Part shown: positions 48,068 through 60,993 of the stretch, one piece after another
Numbering within the stretch: position 1 is the stretch's first letter
Layout of the letters: every line of letters starts with the position of its first letter
Assembly (NCBI GenBank): GCA_020809705.1
Contig: CP085829.1
Coordinates: forward strand, 2,604,001-2,668,000
DNA length: 64,000 nucleotides
Reading direction: 5' to 3'
Origin: Calonectria ilicicola
Lineage: Eukaryota; Ascomycota; Sordariomycetes; Hypocreales; Nectriaceae
Position numbers and translations under genes: made by a program
The notes under the pieces: model-generated
The model's input: only the letters and a program-made list of their open reading frames with translations
Told to the model about the DNA's origin: nothing
Databases searched by the model: none

Positions 48068-51000
48068 GGCGAACAGAGCGACTCCAAGTCTATGATCCAG
48101 GGATTCGGACGCAGGTTCGGCTTGTCCAAGCAGGACCACGCACACGTGAGAAGGGTCGTGGGGGGAGGCAAAGATTTCTCGAAAGATGGTCCTGCAAACA
48201 TCCAGAAACCCAGTGAAACAAGTTTACAATTACGTATGCAAAGACACCCAGCCCGCGGCGATCGCTCCCTACACATCGACCTCGCAAAAGTGGAGCAGTT
48301 AGCTGCGACGCGGTTTCATCCTCGAGTCAGCCAACGCCAACCACAACTTCGTATTCAGGCTTTTGGCACGCCCACAGCTGCGCCGCCCAAAGCGGAAAAT
48401 TGGCACATGGGAATACAAGAGGGGCTATTACTGGGAGGCGAAAAAAAAAACCGATCAGTCACTTTCATAGGCATGATAGTAGACTGCATCAAGCCAAAGG
48501 GAAAGGTGTTGTCAAATTTATACGAAACAGCACGTCCTCGCAGCGATATTGACTTTGCTCTAACTCGGCTTCCGTCGGGAGGTTGCAGGAGTGTTATGGA
48601 GATCTGATCCTCCAACCTAATCTCACAAGGGACGCTGTCGATCATTTCCCTGAATAACCTCCGCCAAGGAACCACTCAAAATACTTGGCTGCCCAAAGAA
48701 CGAGGTTTCTCTCCATTTTGCAGAATAAATGATCATCGATCTTGGCTTTGCAAGATTCGCTATGAAATTTTCAGCTCACGTGAAACCAGTAGTTTTATTG
48801 TAGCGTTTCAGTAATTGAGCCTTTCTGCTGATGTTTCGGTCTGGATGGTTGTTGCCATTGTCCAGGTTCCGTTTTTGACAAAGGCTCAACCCAACAGTGG
48901 CATGCAAGTCTAAATAGGTACCGGAGCTGATAAATTGAACACTACAGATTAATACTAGTGCTCTCATTTTCCGTCCCTCTCCTCGTCCGTCGCCTGTCTC
49001 GATTACCATGGGCACGGTGATTTTAGGCTCTCGATTCGCCAGCAGATTGCCACTTTAGAGAAGAGAAATGAGCGTAGGCCTGATGTTTGAATATTTATTT
49101 CTTATAGCATGCATGACTTCTGCTCAGGTATGTATTTGGAACATATGACGAAGTCCTGCGCGAGTAATGTCTCTGGTCGACCCTGAATGTGGGTGAGAGA
49201 TGCCAGATAAATATACTCCCAAGACAACAGTAAAACCTATAACAATCTGAAACAAAAACACAAATGCAAGCAAGTATAAATTTAAGGGGAATTGAATCAT
49301 ATACTTCAAATGGCCGGTATATAAGTAACCACTGTCGATACTGAGGTGAATGGTTGATGCTAAATAACATAAACCAAAATTGCAAGCCATTGCGTTTTCA
49401 CCTAGCTGCCAAAATAACATTTCAGTCAGTATTTACTAAATCCACCCAAGAGCTAAAATACTCCAAGGGACAGGTCCATTTATTGCCAGTGAGGTGTTCT
49501 ATCAGAACTCAAGTATTAAGCTACACAGCACATGCTACTGGGAAGCATGCCAGGGTCCACTAACGAATTTGAAAATGTTACCAGAGAGTTTCCTTAGTGT
49601 TCTTCTATCCTTCTTCGTAGTCTATTCTCATCCCTGCCTGACTGAAATATGGTCTGGTCGTAACTGGCTATCTTATCCGCATAGGCAATCTTGACTCCCA
49701 GTTGTATTTCTGAAGAGGATGGATTTTATATACCAAACCACACGAGAATAATATATATAAAGACGAGCTTTTAGTTCCTCTTCGGTAGCGACCTAGGTGT
49801 GGCAAGTAGAAATCTCAATATATATGTAACAATGGTCCGAAGACAGATAGTAGACATTTTGACATCGAGTATATGGTATACATGTTCATATTTCAGTGCA
49901 TATTTTAGTTTATTCCGCTAGGATAACGTGTTCATATTGACATATTCATAGAAGAGTACATCTTATTCATACCTCTCCGTATCTATTAAGCTGGCCATCG
50001 CAACGAGGTCGATGACTCGTCGAGACTCCGCTTTGACCGTCATAATCTCCGACGCGATCACCGTTAATTCCTATCAGAGTTTTACTCTCCTAGTATTTGT
50101 CCGAGACATGGAAATCTCGGTACGTTTGGCGCTTTCCAAAGTTCCCTGTGCCTAACGCCCTCGCTTATGCTGGCCGCCACTTGATCCATCTCGAAACCTC
50201 GAAAAAGCAAAGCCGCCGCTCACGCCACTTCGCAACCATAAACCGAGAAATGGTAAATTTGATCCCCTCATCGAATCATCATGCAACTCACCCCTCCTTG
50301 TCCCGATCCCGTATTTCCAGCCTTATGCTCAGCTCCGTACGCGGCGTCTAAGCCTAAACGCGCACACCGCCTCTTAGCCACAGCATCACAACTCACAAAT
50401 ATGATCTGATGTCCCCGCACGCTAGGTATCTGTATCTTTTTTTTTTTTCTGTTTCTCTTCAGCTTCCAAGTAAGTGGTATGACCAGCCATCCCGCCCTTT
50501 TTCGTGCGTGGCGCCCAGTGACCTGTTTGAGATCGCGACATGGCTTTCTTGGCGAGATCCAGACCAGCACTAGACACTGTACTGATGTCTCAGATGCCAC
50601 GGTGGGCTAGGGGTGGGTATAATGTGCCTATCAAAGATTGGATAGCCAATCGAGGGTGGGTAGTTTGAAGCTGATACTTTTACGTGATTATCCAAAGCAA
50701 ATCCCCATGCAGGGAGTTGATACCATCCGGTTACAATGAATCATCAATGGTACATGTTGGATCTGAATACACACACCTGGTATGTAGACCTTTAGGGTGT
50801 GAGTAGTTGGAGGTTATGAATCTACCCTCTCACTCGGACACGCACATGAAAAGATATGAGTTAGCAGCGAGTTCCGTATCATTCAGCAAAATTTCTATGT
50901 TTGGATTGGCGCTAGCTATGATGTGCTCGATATGTGTTTCAGACGATGTATGTTAAACACACCGAACTGCAGTGAGATTAAGATGCAGTACCCCCATGAG

Positions 51001-51796
51001 GCCCGACAAGCCTCAGTGCTACAATACGCCATTCATGCAGAAAAAACTCGAATGCATGACTACCCAACAATCCATCACAATAAAGGACCTAAGTTCCATT
51101 CGCTTGCTGGTGGAATACGCCAATCTGCACTCAAACCACAGTTTTGAGGCCCAATTACCCTAGACTAGATTTCACATGCAGAATTTTTAATTTCCACACC
51201 GCAGTATCGGTGACATCAGATGCCAGATAGGGTGGCGGGAAAACGATGCAAGTGGTCAATGTCTCGGACGTCTTACTGCCGATCACAGCAGCTAAGCTCA
51301 GGGAGCTGCATACTACGCGCGGGGAGCGACGCGGGCGCGAGGATCTTTGAAAGCAAGGCCACGGCTTTGCCGGGCAGCTTGGCGAACCTGTTGATAATGG
51401 TGCCTGACCCCGGTTCGTGATGTCAAATTTAGCAGATTGGCTTTTTGTGCGATTTATCTTACAAGTAGGCTACTTTACTTGGGTAACATTGACCGAGCGT
51501 GTTTCGGTTGGTGAAGGGAAGTGGGAGATGGAACGCTAGAGTCGGGGTTGCACGGCTGTTTAGGAATACATTCACGGAGTGACGTATCTAGGACACGGAG
51601 AAGCTAGCTCGAATGGAGGAAGTGTTGGTGAGCAAAAGCAACACAGCAGCGATTCTTGACTGCCAATGGACGCGATATCACCTGGCCGGAGATTGAAGAC
51701 TTCAGCCACAGGCAGGGACTCGGCCAAGATGGTGTGCATGTTCCCCCACTCATGTGGTGCAGGCTCAAGGCATCTGTCAACCTGCACTGAGTCGGA

Positions 51797-51800
<4 letters not shown>

Positions 51801-51862
<62 letters not shown>
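51801..51862 (+). repeat. (CA)31 microsatellite
   Basis: Perfect CA dinucleotide run of 62 bases; expected to be length-polymorphic. Confidence 0.98.
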
Positions 51863-51866
<4 letters not shown>

Positions 51867-54800
51867 CACCTAGACATACAGGGCAGGGTGCCCCTGTGAG
51901 CCACGGCTGGATAGGGCGCAGATACCGCGGAAATGGCAGCCAGTGGGCTGAAGGCAGTGAGAACTCTTAAGGCCGAGACCACATCGCAAGTGGCCTGAGA
52001 CCAATTGGATGGATGTACGATGTACGAAGCTGAGAAGAATGAACTTGGAAGGATCCTTGCTACGACGAGATCGACGGCGCGACCCTCAGGGACCCTCTGG
52101 GACCCTCGGATCAGCATCGAAAGGATTTTTTTTTCTCTTGGTGAGCTTGACTGTGCGGAGATGGGTTCTTGCTGGGGGCCGAATTGTCCGTCGGGACATA
52201 ATAGTCACCGGGGCCGCCAGGAACCGCATGTCTCTTTTCATGGAGCACAAGGAGCGGCGCCCGCAGTATATGCAGAGTGCAAGTTAAGGAAGCACCGGAA
52301 GTACAAGGGATTCGAGATGTAATTTCCCTTGGACGCGGATGCAGGCCCCGGCCAAGGAACAACCCGGCGGGGCCCAAAATACAATCGAATGACAGGCTAC
52401 CAAATCGGTCACTGCCCTTTCCATCCAAGAAACCGTAATATCGCTGCTTGAGTTGAGTTTGTGCCGCGCGCTGAGGGGCACAGGGCACCTATGCAAGCGC
52501 GATGGGCCCAACAGTGCACATTCTAGGCGAGCTTCTAGCGCCGAGAGTTCAGCTGGCATTGCTGGTCGAAGTGAGGGTCTAGAATTGGTCAGAGGGGACG
52601 CGGTGTGTGGTCGATAACGAATCAAGCCTCGTTCAAAGAGCCAAGACAGCTGAGAACAGTAAAACTTGGGGCGATGGAGCGATGCCCCTTTTGGCTGCAT
52701 GCTGGACTAGGACCCGAGGTGTTAGTGCATGGTATGGGCATGCACGGTTGGTTGGTTGAGTGCAGGATACCGGATGAAAGAGGAGCAAGAAAAAAAAAAA
52801 AAAAAGCACCGAATCACCAAAAAAGCTCGAAAAATAGACCATGGCTCATTGCAGCCCTTGGTGAAAATGCAACCAGCGTGTATGTCAGGCCAGAAACATG
52901 GTCTTGCTGTAGTGTACGTCATCGACTGCACCATGTCAATCGAGATTGCGAGCCGGCGATGCCGGGAGCGCATGGGCCCAGAGCCGGACAGATTTAGGTC
53001 ATTATCCAAGTGGAGGCAGGTGCGTGTCAAGAACAAATTCCATGCTTATCGACATGAATTGATCATTGATTACTATCAGTCGAATAGAGCCATAGCGATA
53101 GAATATTCTGGCCAAGGAAGAGTGGCTGCAATGAGGTTGTGACCATGAAAAATACAAGACACGTGAAATCATACAGCTCAGACAGCGGCCATGATACAAT
53201 GGGGGGGGAATACAAGGTAAGAAAACGCGACACGCTTTTTTAAAACACCTTGTTTTCTTTTTTTCTTGTTTTTTTCTCTCCCTCTCCACATGTAAATTTT
53301 TTTTTTTAACCTTCTTGTTTACAGCAAGTGGCGTCTGTGGCTGCGGGAAGGAAGGCGGCGTTGGGCCAGTTTTTTACCCCTGACCAAAGCCTGAACGCCT
53401 GGCCCCATTCCGGTTAGTACCGCAGTACGAAGTCGTGTGTTGGCTGTCGGGGCTAGTCCGCGTATACAACTTCTCCCATGTTTTGTGATCTGTGCCTGAT
53501 ACTGTCCCGCAACAGTCATGGACTCCGCGGGATGCTCACTACTGCCAGATCAAAAAAGGCCAAGACGTTGAGTGGGGATAGCCAAGTGCACAACTCTAAT
53601 GGAAAGGAGACGCCTGTAGCCTGGTGGAGAAGGGCCCAAAATTGGCTCTCTCAGACCGTCAAGAACCAAATCAACGGCCCCATTCACCTGCCAGGTCAAA
53701 TCCTTGAAACGCTCTTGAGTGACCAGGCCTCTTGCTGTTCATCTTGTCTTTGTTTATGGAACTCACAGTGCCCAAGAGGCCTTGGTGATGTGCACGTCGA
53801 GGTGGAGAGAAGACTGGAATAATCGCCAGGGAACCACTTTTCGACAACTGGTAGTGGAGTGAGCCGCGACTGTTGACGCGCACTCCCCTACGTTGGTATC
53901 CTCCTAAAACGGTCAGAACAATGGGCGGTTTCTCAAGTCCCTGTTTGGGACGGATAGCACGGCTGTCGGAAACAAGAACCACAACAAGGCCAGAAACAGG
54001 GCGCGTGCGCATCCATGATGCCTTGCTATGCACAGTGTTTTGTGCTACTTTCTGGCTTCATCCAAGGACCCCAGACTCTCCGCCTCACCCGAGGTGGGTG
54101 CCAGGAATGTGCCAAGTAGATGAGCTGTGGGGAGGTTGATCCGAATATAGCACACATAGGTCGATGAATATCACTTGACGGGGGGTTTCTCTGGGCTCTG
54201 TCTGAGAAGCGTTGGAACGCTACAGTAGTGCACATTGTGATATTCCATTGTGGCGTGCTGTACCCCAAACCCCACCCCGAGGGCAGCTTGTTTTTGGAGA
54301 TGGGTGTTCCCCCTCTTGCCCATGTTAGTCCCAGATGTGGCAAATAATCACCATGTGCATGCTGGAACTGTTCAGACAAAGGACGAAATCCAGCGGGCCC
54401 ACGGTATGTAAGGTCAATGTCGTGAGTCTCTTCCCGGCCCCCGGGCTTCCCGCTTTCCGTGTCTCAACATAACACAATGGCACCATGGCATGCACCTGCT
54501 CGTGTAGAACGAGCATATCTGGGGATGGCTTGGCTGCTGTCTGCTAGGGGACATTGCCAGCTAGGCTAGACTAGGTTGGACTGGATTGGACCAAACCCGT
54601 GAGTCTTGCACCATATCCTGGCTTTGCCCTTTCTCTGCTTTACGAGGGCAATTACCTGCGTCTGCGCTGGCCATCCAATCGTCGTACGCGTCCCAGGGAG
54701 GCGCAGGGCGACTCCCGGAGGCTCCCTCCCGAGGCGGGCCAACGCTATCGTGCGAGGAGATCCATCCCCTCTATCCACCCTAATCCACTACGTCGTCGCC

Positions 54801-55383
54801 CTTGCTCGTTGACACGAGCCATCGTCTTTGCCGCGTATGAAAAGAGTGGACTTGGTCCATCGTGGATGCCGGGCCCTGTCCTAATCCGTTGTGAGAGGCA
54901 CGCAGCACGGCATTAGCACGGCATGCCGAGCAGACATTTTTAACACGAGGAATTACTAGTCCAGATTATTGCATGGTCGGGAGCTTGGACCGCCCGGGCT
55001 TGCAGTGCAGGGTTGTACGTGGTGGTGGGATAATTCCTTGGAAAACTTTGAACCCAGACAGGCTGATCTCTGAATACGACCCTTTTATCGCCAAGGTGCG
55101 GTAGGCGAGTTGGGGTCGGAGGCAAGAGGGTTACAATGTTGAGAGGGAACCAGCTGGTGAGGTTTGAAGCTGGCCCAGATCAGAGCGGCAAGTCGGCTTG
55201 TAAGCTTAGGAACCCTGCGTCGATTGGGTCATCATCATGATACATACGCGTGCCACCGACGATGATGTATGAACGATTGCGATGGCGACGAGGATCCATA
55301 CCGACGATTTCTTTGGGTACCTGGGCACAAACCCCCGTCCGTCTCCCGCTCGGGAGGCATTGGCTAGCACAGCGGCCGACTTA

Positions 55384-55425
55384 CGTAGTGCGTAGTGCGT
55401 GGTGCGTGGTGCGCGGTGCGTAGTC
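55384..55425 (+). repeat. 7-bp minisatellite CGTAGTG/CGTGGTG
   Basis: Six consecutive 7-bp units: CGTAGTG twice, CGTGGTG twice, CGCGGTG, CGTAGTC. Confidence 0.85.
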
Positions 55426-55488
55426 ATCGGCCGGCTGTCAGTCGGAACTCAGCAACCATGTGGCAGAGCAATGGACGGATGGGGATCT

Positions 55489-55566
55489 GTAGGGATTAGG
55501 GATAGGGATAGGGATTGAACTGCGGTTGATGAATGGGGAATGGGATGGGGATGGGGATAGGGATTG
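55489..55566 (+). repeat. TAGGGA/TGGGGA-rich degenerate telomere-like run
   Basis: GGGATTAGGGATAGGGATAG followed after a short gap by GGGGAATGGGATGGGGATGGGG and TAGGGATT. It contains one TTAGGG (the fungal telomere unit) among TAGGGA and TGGGGA variants, all with the same G-rich strand. Confidence 0.7.
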
Positions 55567-58524
55567 GCACAGTTATTAGTGTTCATGGGTAGGTGGGATA
55601 AAAAAAAAAAAAGACACCTCTCTACGTGATTGCCCGCCCGTATTATCGGGCCCTCGCTTCATTTGCTCGTGACTGCTTTCTTTTTGTCTTTGTCTTTCCC
55701 GGTATTCTTTTCATCCTTCCCCCTTCTCTTCGCTTTCTGCTCGGTTGCAACCAGCGACAACGGACCTTGTCGTGTCCTTCTTTTGGATCTTGCCGCCGCC
55801 GTTTCCCTTGTCATCGACGTGTCGCTCGCTAGCTTGGACCATTCCTGTCGAGACGAACCACCGCCGGCGCCTGATTCCGACTTGGATCCTGAAGCAGGAG
55901 AAGAAGGAGAGAACAGGAGGAAACACGACATTTTTTGAAACGAAACGATTCGAGACGATAACCTAACAAGACGCAAAGAAGACAAAAAAGAAGGTTCTGA
56001 TTCCGAAAAAGAAGGAAGCCTCAGCGCCCCACGCACTCGCGCTCCTCTCATCTCATCTTTCAATCAATATCGAATCCTCGCGCCCGCCCTCACCATTCTT
56101 ACCTTGACGCCCTTGACGGCCACGCCCCCGTTATCCCGCTACCTCGGAGGATCCTCAGTCAATTAACTGGTCACAAAACTAGTTGTTGACTTGGCGACGC
56201 TACTGCAGCAAGAGGCAATAGTAAGGTGATCGCTTAGCAGGTAATCCTCATCCAAGGCCTTGTCTGTCATACAGCACCTTTGCCCGTTGCTTGTTGCCAC
56301 CACGCAGACCCTTGTTTTCTCATTGTAGAAATCAAACATCTAGGCAGCATCGCTACTGTCTTGCAGTTGCGACCACGTCCGTCCACTGATTGGCTTCGGC
56401 ACCAAACGGTGATTTGAACTGGGTTGTTCGCGACACAAAAAAAGCAAGCTTTTAGCATAGCGCGGAACGGGACTTACATATCCCATCACATCGCATCCCG
56501 CTCCCCTCGTGGCATTCGCTCGATTTTACGCAGTCGCTCCGCTCACTGCGCCAGCTCCGCCTTAGCTCCAGGGCCAAGCTCCATTACTGGCACCAATTTT
56601 CTTCCCATCAGCATTTGCTGTCCGTCACCCCACTTGGTTCGTTTTTGGTGTTCGATCACTTTGCTTTTGGAAAAAAGAGACAGCAAAACAGAGGCAGAGA
56701 GAAGAATAGAGAAGCAGGACAGATCTTTTTTTTTTCCTCTTGCCCTGGCCAACTCACACACATATTGTTCATTCCTCACACAGAAGGGTCACATTCTGCG
56801 CTTCATAATCAACACAGTAAGTCAATGAAGAATTGGATTCTCTGGACTCCTTCAGTGCATTTACCTTATCCTGCACCATTCCCCTCATCCCCCTCCATCA
56901 TTTCCCCTCGATCCCACAGTCTTGTCCCCCCCAATGGCATTATGTTTGACACCGGATGACGGGGAGTTTTTGGACAGCATTCCCCTGCCCTTGAAGTGCA
57001 TCCCCCCAATCTATCCGAGCACACTGAGCCACTCCCGAGCAGCCCGGTCCTTGTGCGGCCCTGGCTTCTTGCTCTAGTCTCCCTTCTCGTGTTCCCATTT
57101 GCCCATGGGCTTGGCATTTTCATCTCTTGAATTTTTTTTCTCCCCTTGGATCGTTGCACGTCTTTTACATGCTTACACCTACCCTTTGTTTTGTTTCCCT
57201 TGCTTCCGAGTGGTGCTTCCTGGCGGTCCAGTGCCTGCCTTGCATTTACACAGGTACATTGGATTGGATATACCCTGTCTTTGCCCTTGTACGCCTTTCC
57301 CAATCAATCACCAGCAAAATCAATCAAGCAATCCGTCCCATCCACATCCCGGCTAGGAGGGGGCCCTCTTCATCAACTTGAGCTGATTCACCTGAACAAG
57401 CACAGAGTCCCAGCCCATCTGTCCAGCTTGTCCAGGGCCCCGAGCCCACTCCCAACACACCCCCCAGCCCGGCGCCGGCACTACGCTCCGCTGTACACCC
57501 GGTACGCTTCCTTACACTTTCTGACAAAGTGAACACGGCGTCACTGTCCACTCCCTCCACCACGCACCCCCCCTTTCGATTCAGGGCTCTCTCTGCCAGA
57601 CTTTGTTCCGCACCGGCCCTCCCAAGCTTCAGCGACTGTTGCAGTTCCAGCCCAAAGCCACCGTCTTGTCCGACGAACCCCAGACAGCCCACCCAGCCCA
57701 GTCCTCCTGTTCAGCTCTCGTCCCACCCGTCATCACTGCCCGTCAGATTCTCGACCACGCTCGTTTCGTTTTGGTTTTGGGGCGTTTACTCATTCACTAT
57801 AGCGCAGTGTTCCCGACCTCCCGCCGTCCATCTCGCGCCGACCGTTGTCTGCTGCCACACCCTGGCACGCTGTCCTTCCGCTACGATTCTGGCGTGTCCC
57901 CTCGTTCCCACAGCCGTCTGTGACGCCCGTCGTCGTCATTGTCTACATTTCGTATCAACACGCCGCGCCGGCTTCCCCGTCGAGAATAGTTAGATACATG
58001 CACCACTGATTTCGCCTCGCCTCCAAGCCCCATTCTTGTTGGAGCGCCTTACTCTACGGCTCGCAATAATCGATATATCGCCTCCACTCAGGCTTGTATC
58101 TGGCTAATTCAGCGATCCCTTGGTTCCAGGAGGCACCCCCTTCCCTGTGGCACCCACCAAGCCCCGAGGCAACGGGTCCATCGTGAGAGGCCGCTCCGCT
58201 AAACCCTCAGACGTGAGCCAGTGCCCACTATTCCATATTGGGGCCCATCAGAAACCATGGCGCCTGCATCGTCCAGGCTCAAGATTCTATCAGGTCCGTT
58301 GTCCATCCTCTCCTGCAATTCTCCCTTCATACCTTAGCTTGTTCCCCCCCCAGTCGTGCCTTGGCACGTCATTACAAACCACACCCGTCCCGCCCATTGC
58401 CGTCCCCCATTTGTTCCATCATACTTCCCCTCCTGTCACCTGCAAAATTCATCTTTTGGATCTTTCATCTTCACGATAGCTGCAGATCGTTGCGAAAGCA
58501 GCGTGCAACCACTGCTTTTTCAAT

Positions 58525-60993
58525 ATGGACGACAGCGAGCTAATGAGAATTTGTTCAGTCGGAGGCAATCCAGTATCTGCCTTCCTCTCTTGGCGACTCC
58601 AGGCCACCAATGCCTGCGATGTGACGCTTGTCTGGAAATCTGGCTACGAACATGTTTCGCAGTACGGAATATCGTTCAAGTACGTTGCTTGGTCCAATTT
58701 CTCTCCAAAAAAAAAAAAAAAACCCCACTGACCAATTATTTCTAGATCAAGCGTTTTTGGCAATGAGCGATTCAAGCCCCGACATGGTACGTCTTATACT
58801 CAAGTCTCCGGCGACGGCCTGCTGACATCAAATATAGTTGTACGAAACCCAGAAGATGCCTCGCGCTCACCGGAAGGCCCATTCGACTATGTTGTGCTCT
58901 GCGTAAAAGCCCTTCCCGATGTTTATGACCTCGCCGCCGTTATCGACTCTGTCGTCACCCCTCATCACACATGCATCGTCATCAACACTACACACACCCT
59001 TGGCGTCGAAGCTGCCATCGAAGAACGATTTCCCACAAATGTCGTCCTCTCCTTGGTTTCGGGCGCTGAAGTTCAGCAGCTTGGCCAGAGCGAGTTTGAG
59101 CACAAGGGATCAACAGACATCTGGGTAGGACCCGCCAATAAGAACGACAGCATCTCGGCGAACATCCAGGCCGACATGGCACAAGCCTTGGCCGTAACCC
59201 TCAGCTCTGGCCAAGTAGATTGCAAAGTCTCTCCCAATATTCGACAGCAGCAGTTCGAGAGAGTGATTGGGTACGTTCCCCAGCATTTGGTCTTCGTTGT
59301 CTCAGCTAACCAATGTCGCAGTCCAATTGCTTTCCACCCTGTCAGTGTCATTTTTGAGACATCTAATCATGCCGTACTCCTTGAGAAGGTTGGCGTGCGC
59401 GACCTCGTGACTGGTGTCATTGACGAGCTTCTTGATCTTGCTAATGCTAACGGCTGCAAATTCGATGGCGACTTTAAACAAAAGACCATCGACGAGATGT
59501 GCAAGGCGACTGGCGAAAGTATAATGTGGCAGGATTATATCGCCAGGAGACCAATGGAGGTCGAGATCTACCTCGGCTCTCCTATCAAATTGGCTCGTGA
59601 TTCCAGGGTTCCCGTGCCTCGAATTGAATCCCTATACGCGATCCTTCACAATGTCAACATCATCAACCGAAACAAGCCTAGGCAGGGTGAAACTCCCGCC
59701 CTTCACCCACCCAGTTCGCCAACCGCCACCTCCCCTCTCCCTCCTCGAATGCCATCTCAGAATGGTCACCGCCCTCCTCCAATGATGAATGGCAATGGCA
59801 TGCCGCCTCGTGGTCCCAGGCCTAGGGGCTCTTCGAACCTCAGCCAAGCTGGCATGCGCCGTGGCCCACCAATGAATGGTGGCCCTCCCAATGGACATGG
59901 CCGACTGCCTCCGGCCATGAACAATATGAGTATGATGAACGGCGGTGGATCTAGACAACCTTCAAGAAGAGGATCGATGGACGAGAGTAATCTGGAAGAG
60001 TTCTCGCACCTGGTGCTGTATGACGATATCCCTGAAGGCTCAGAGCCCGGCAGTGGTCAAGATCACAACCTTCGCGAGCGCGAGATGCAGCTTCGACAGC
60101 GCGAAATGGCACTTCGTGAGCAGGAGATGCGTATGCGTCGTGGTCCACCTCCTGCTCCTCAGCGCCGTGGCCCTCCTCCGAGAAGTAGCAAGCAAGCCTT
60201 TGATGATGACGACGACGATGATGATGACTATTTCGACCCTATGGCAAACCCTGCGCCCCCTTTGATCGATCCAGACAACTTTGACATGATGAGCGTAACA
60301 TCGAAGAAGAACCGAAAGATGCCAGGCCCATCTGCAGCCCAGATCAGACGAAATCCTGATGAGTTGCAACAACAAAATCCTCACCGAGGTGGCAGATTCC
60401 GACCCAGCTTTGGCAGTCGCAACCGTTCGAGTCAGCTCAGCCACGCGCCTACTACTACTGACAACATTCTCGATGATCCTTTACTGAACTACTCTTCTAA
60501 CCGCTACGGTACCGTGGACCGAACAACGATGAACGCCAGCTCACGTGCAAACTCTCTCACAACTTCAAGGTTGGATGAGATGCAGTATGGCCCTGGTCCC
60601 GGTGGCCCTCCTGGTATGAACGGAGCATATCCTCGACGAACCAGCCAGTCTCCCGGTAACCCTTACAGTCCTTCTATTCGAGGTGGAAGCCGACGCCCAT
60701 CTCCTCCCAACGGATACGGACCCGGACCCGGAATGAACGGACGCCCATCGCCCCCCAACGGCGTTCGTCAACCCGTCCCTCATTATCCCCCTGGCCAAGG
60801 CAACCAGGTGGCACCTCAAGAGGTTGAGCAACATGCCGGGGTGAGCACCCTCCCTCAAAAGAAGCTTAGAAATGTTCGAAGTCTGACGGGTAGTGCGAGT
60901 GCTAGCGCGGACAGTGGTGAATTCGACTCAGATCCATCGGCACACAGCAGCCAAGGTAGCCTACAACAACGTCCTCCTATTGGAGTTCGATGA
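58525..60993 (+). CDS. Ketopantoate-reductase-like (ApbA/PanE) protein with long disordered tail
   Basis: Exons 58525-58679, 58746-58786 (41 nt), 58838-59270, 59322-60993; 766 residues. Residues 1 to about 325 resemble the ApbA/PanE fold: a Rossmann start RICSVGGNPVSAFLSWRLQ, VTLVWKSG, FDYVVLCVKALPDVYDLA and TCIVINTTHTLGVE, then a helical C-terminal half (LLEKVGVRDLVTGVIDELLDLANANG). The dinucleotide loop reads GGNPVSA rather than GxGxxG. Residues about 326-766 are Pro/Gly/Ser/Arg-rich and disordered, with a charged helix (REREMQLRQREMALREQEMR, about 458-482), an acidic D8 run near 505, then RGG/PNG-rich text. True PanE enzymes are about 300-400 residues and lack this tail, so a structural or signalling role is as likely as pantothenate synthesis. 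The third intron (51 nt) has no stop and keeps the frame if retained. Confidence 0.85.

Larger units (their letters stand above)
48068..58524. other. 10.5-kb interval without recognisable genes
   Basis: No gene is supported between the GST-like gene and the ATG at 58525. 48780-50080 is AT-rich with TATATA runs. 51801-51862 is a (CA)31 microsatellite. Further contents: A-run at 52791-52806, 7-bp minisatellite at 55384-55425, TAGGGA-rich run at 55489-55565, and from about 55640 to 58520 strongly C/T-rich plus-strand sequence that resembles a very long promoter or 5' leader of the downstream gene. A minus-strand frame at 56063-55659 (basic, Ser/Lys-rich) is the mirror of that C/T-rich sequence and not convincing. 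Confidence 0.45.

Noticed and set aside
51572..52117. 181-codon minus frame through the CA repeat
   Set aside because: The frame exists because the dinucleotide run encodes alternating Cys/Val without stops.
55659..56063. Basic Ser/Lys-rich minus frame of 134 codons
   Set aside because: It is the antisense of C/T-rich leader-like sequence and has no domain or homologue I recognise.
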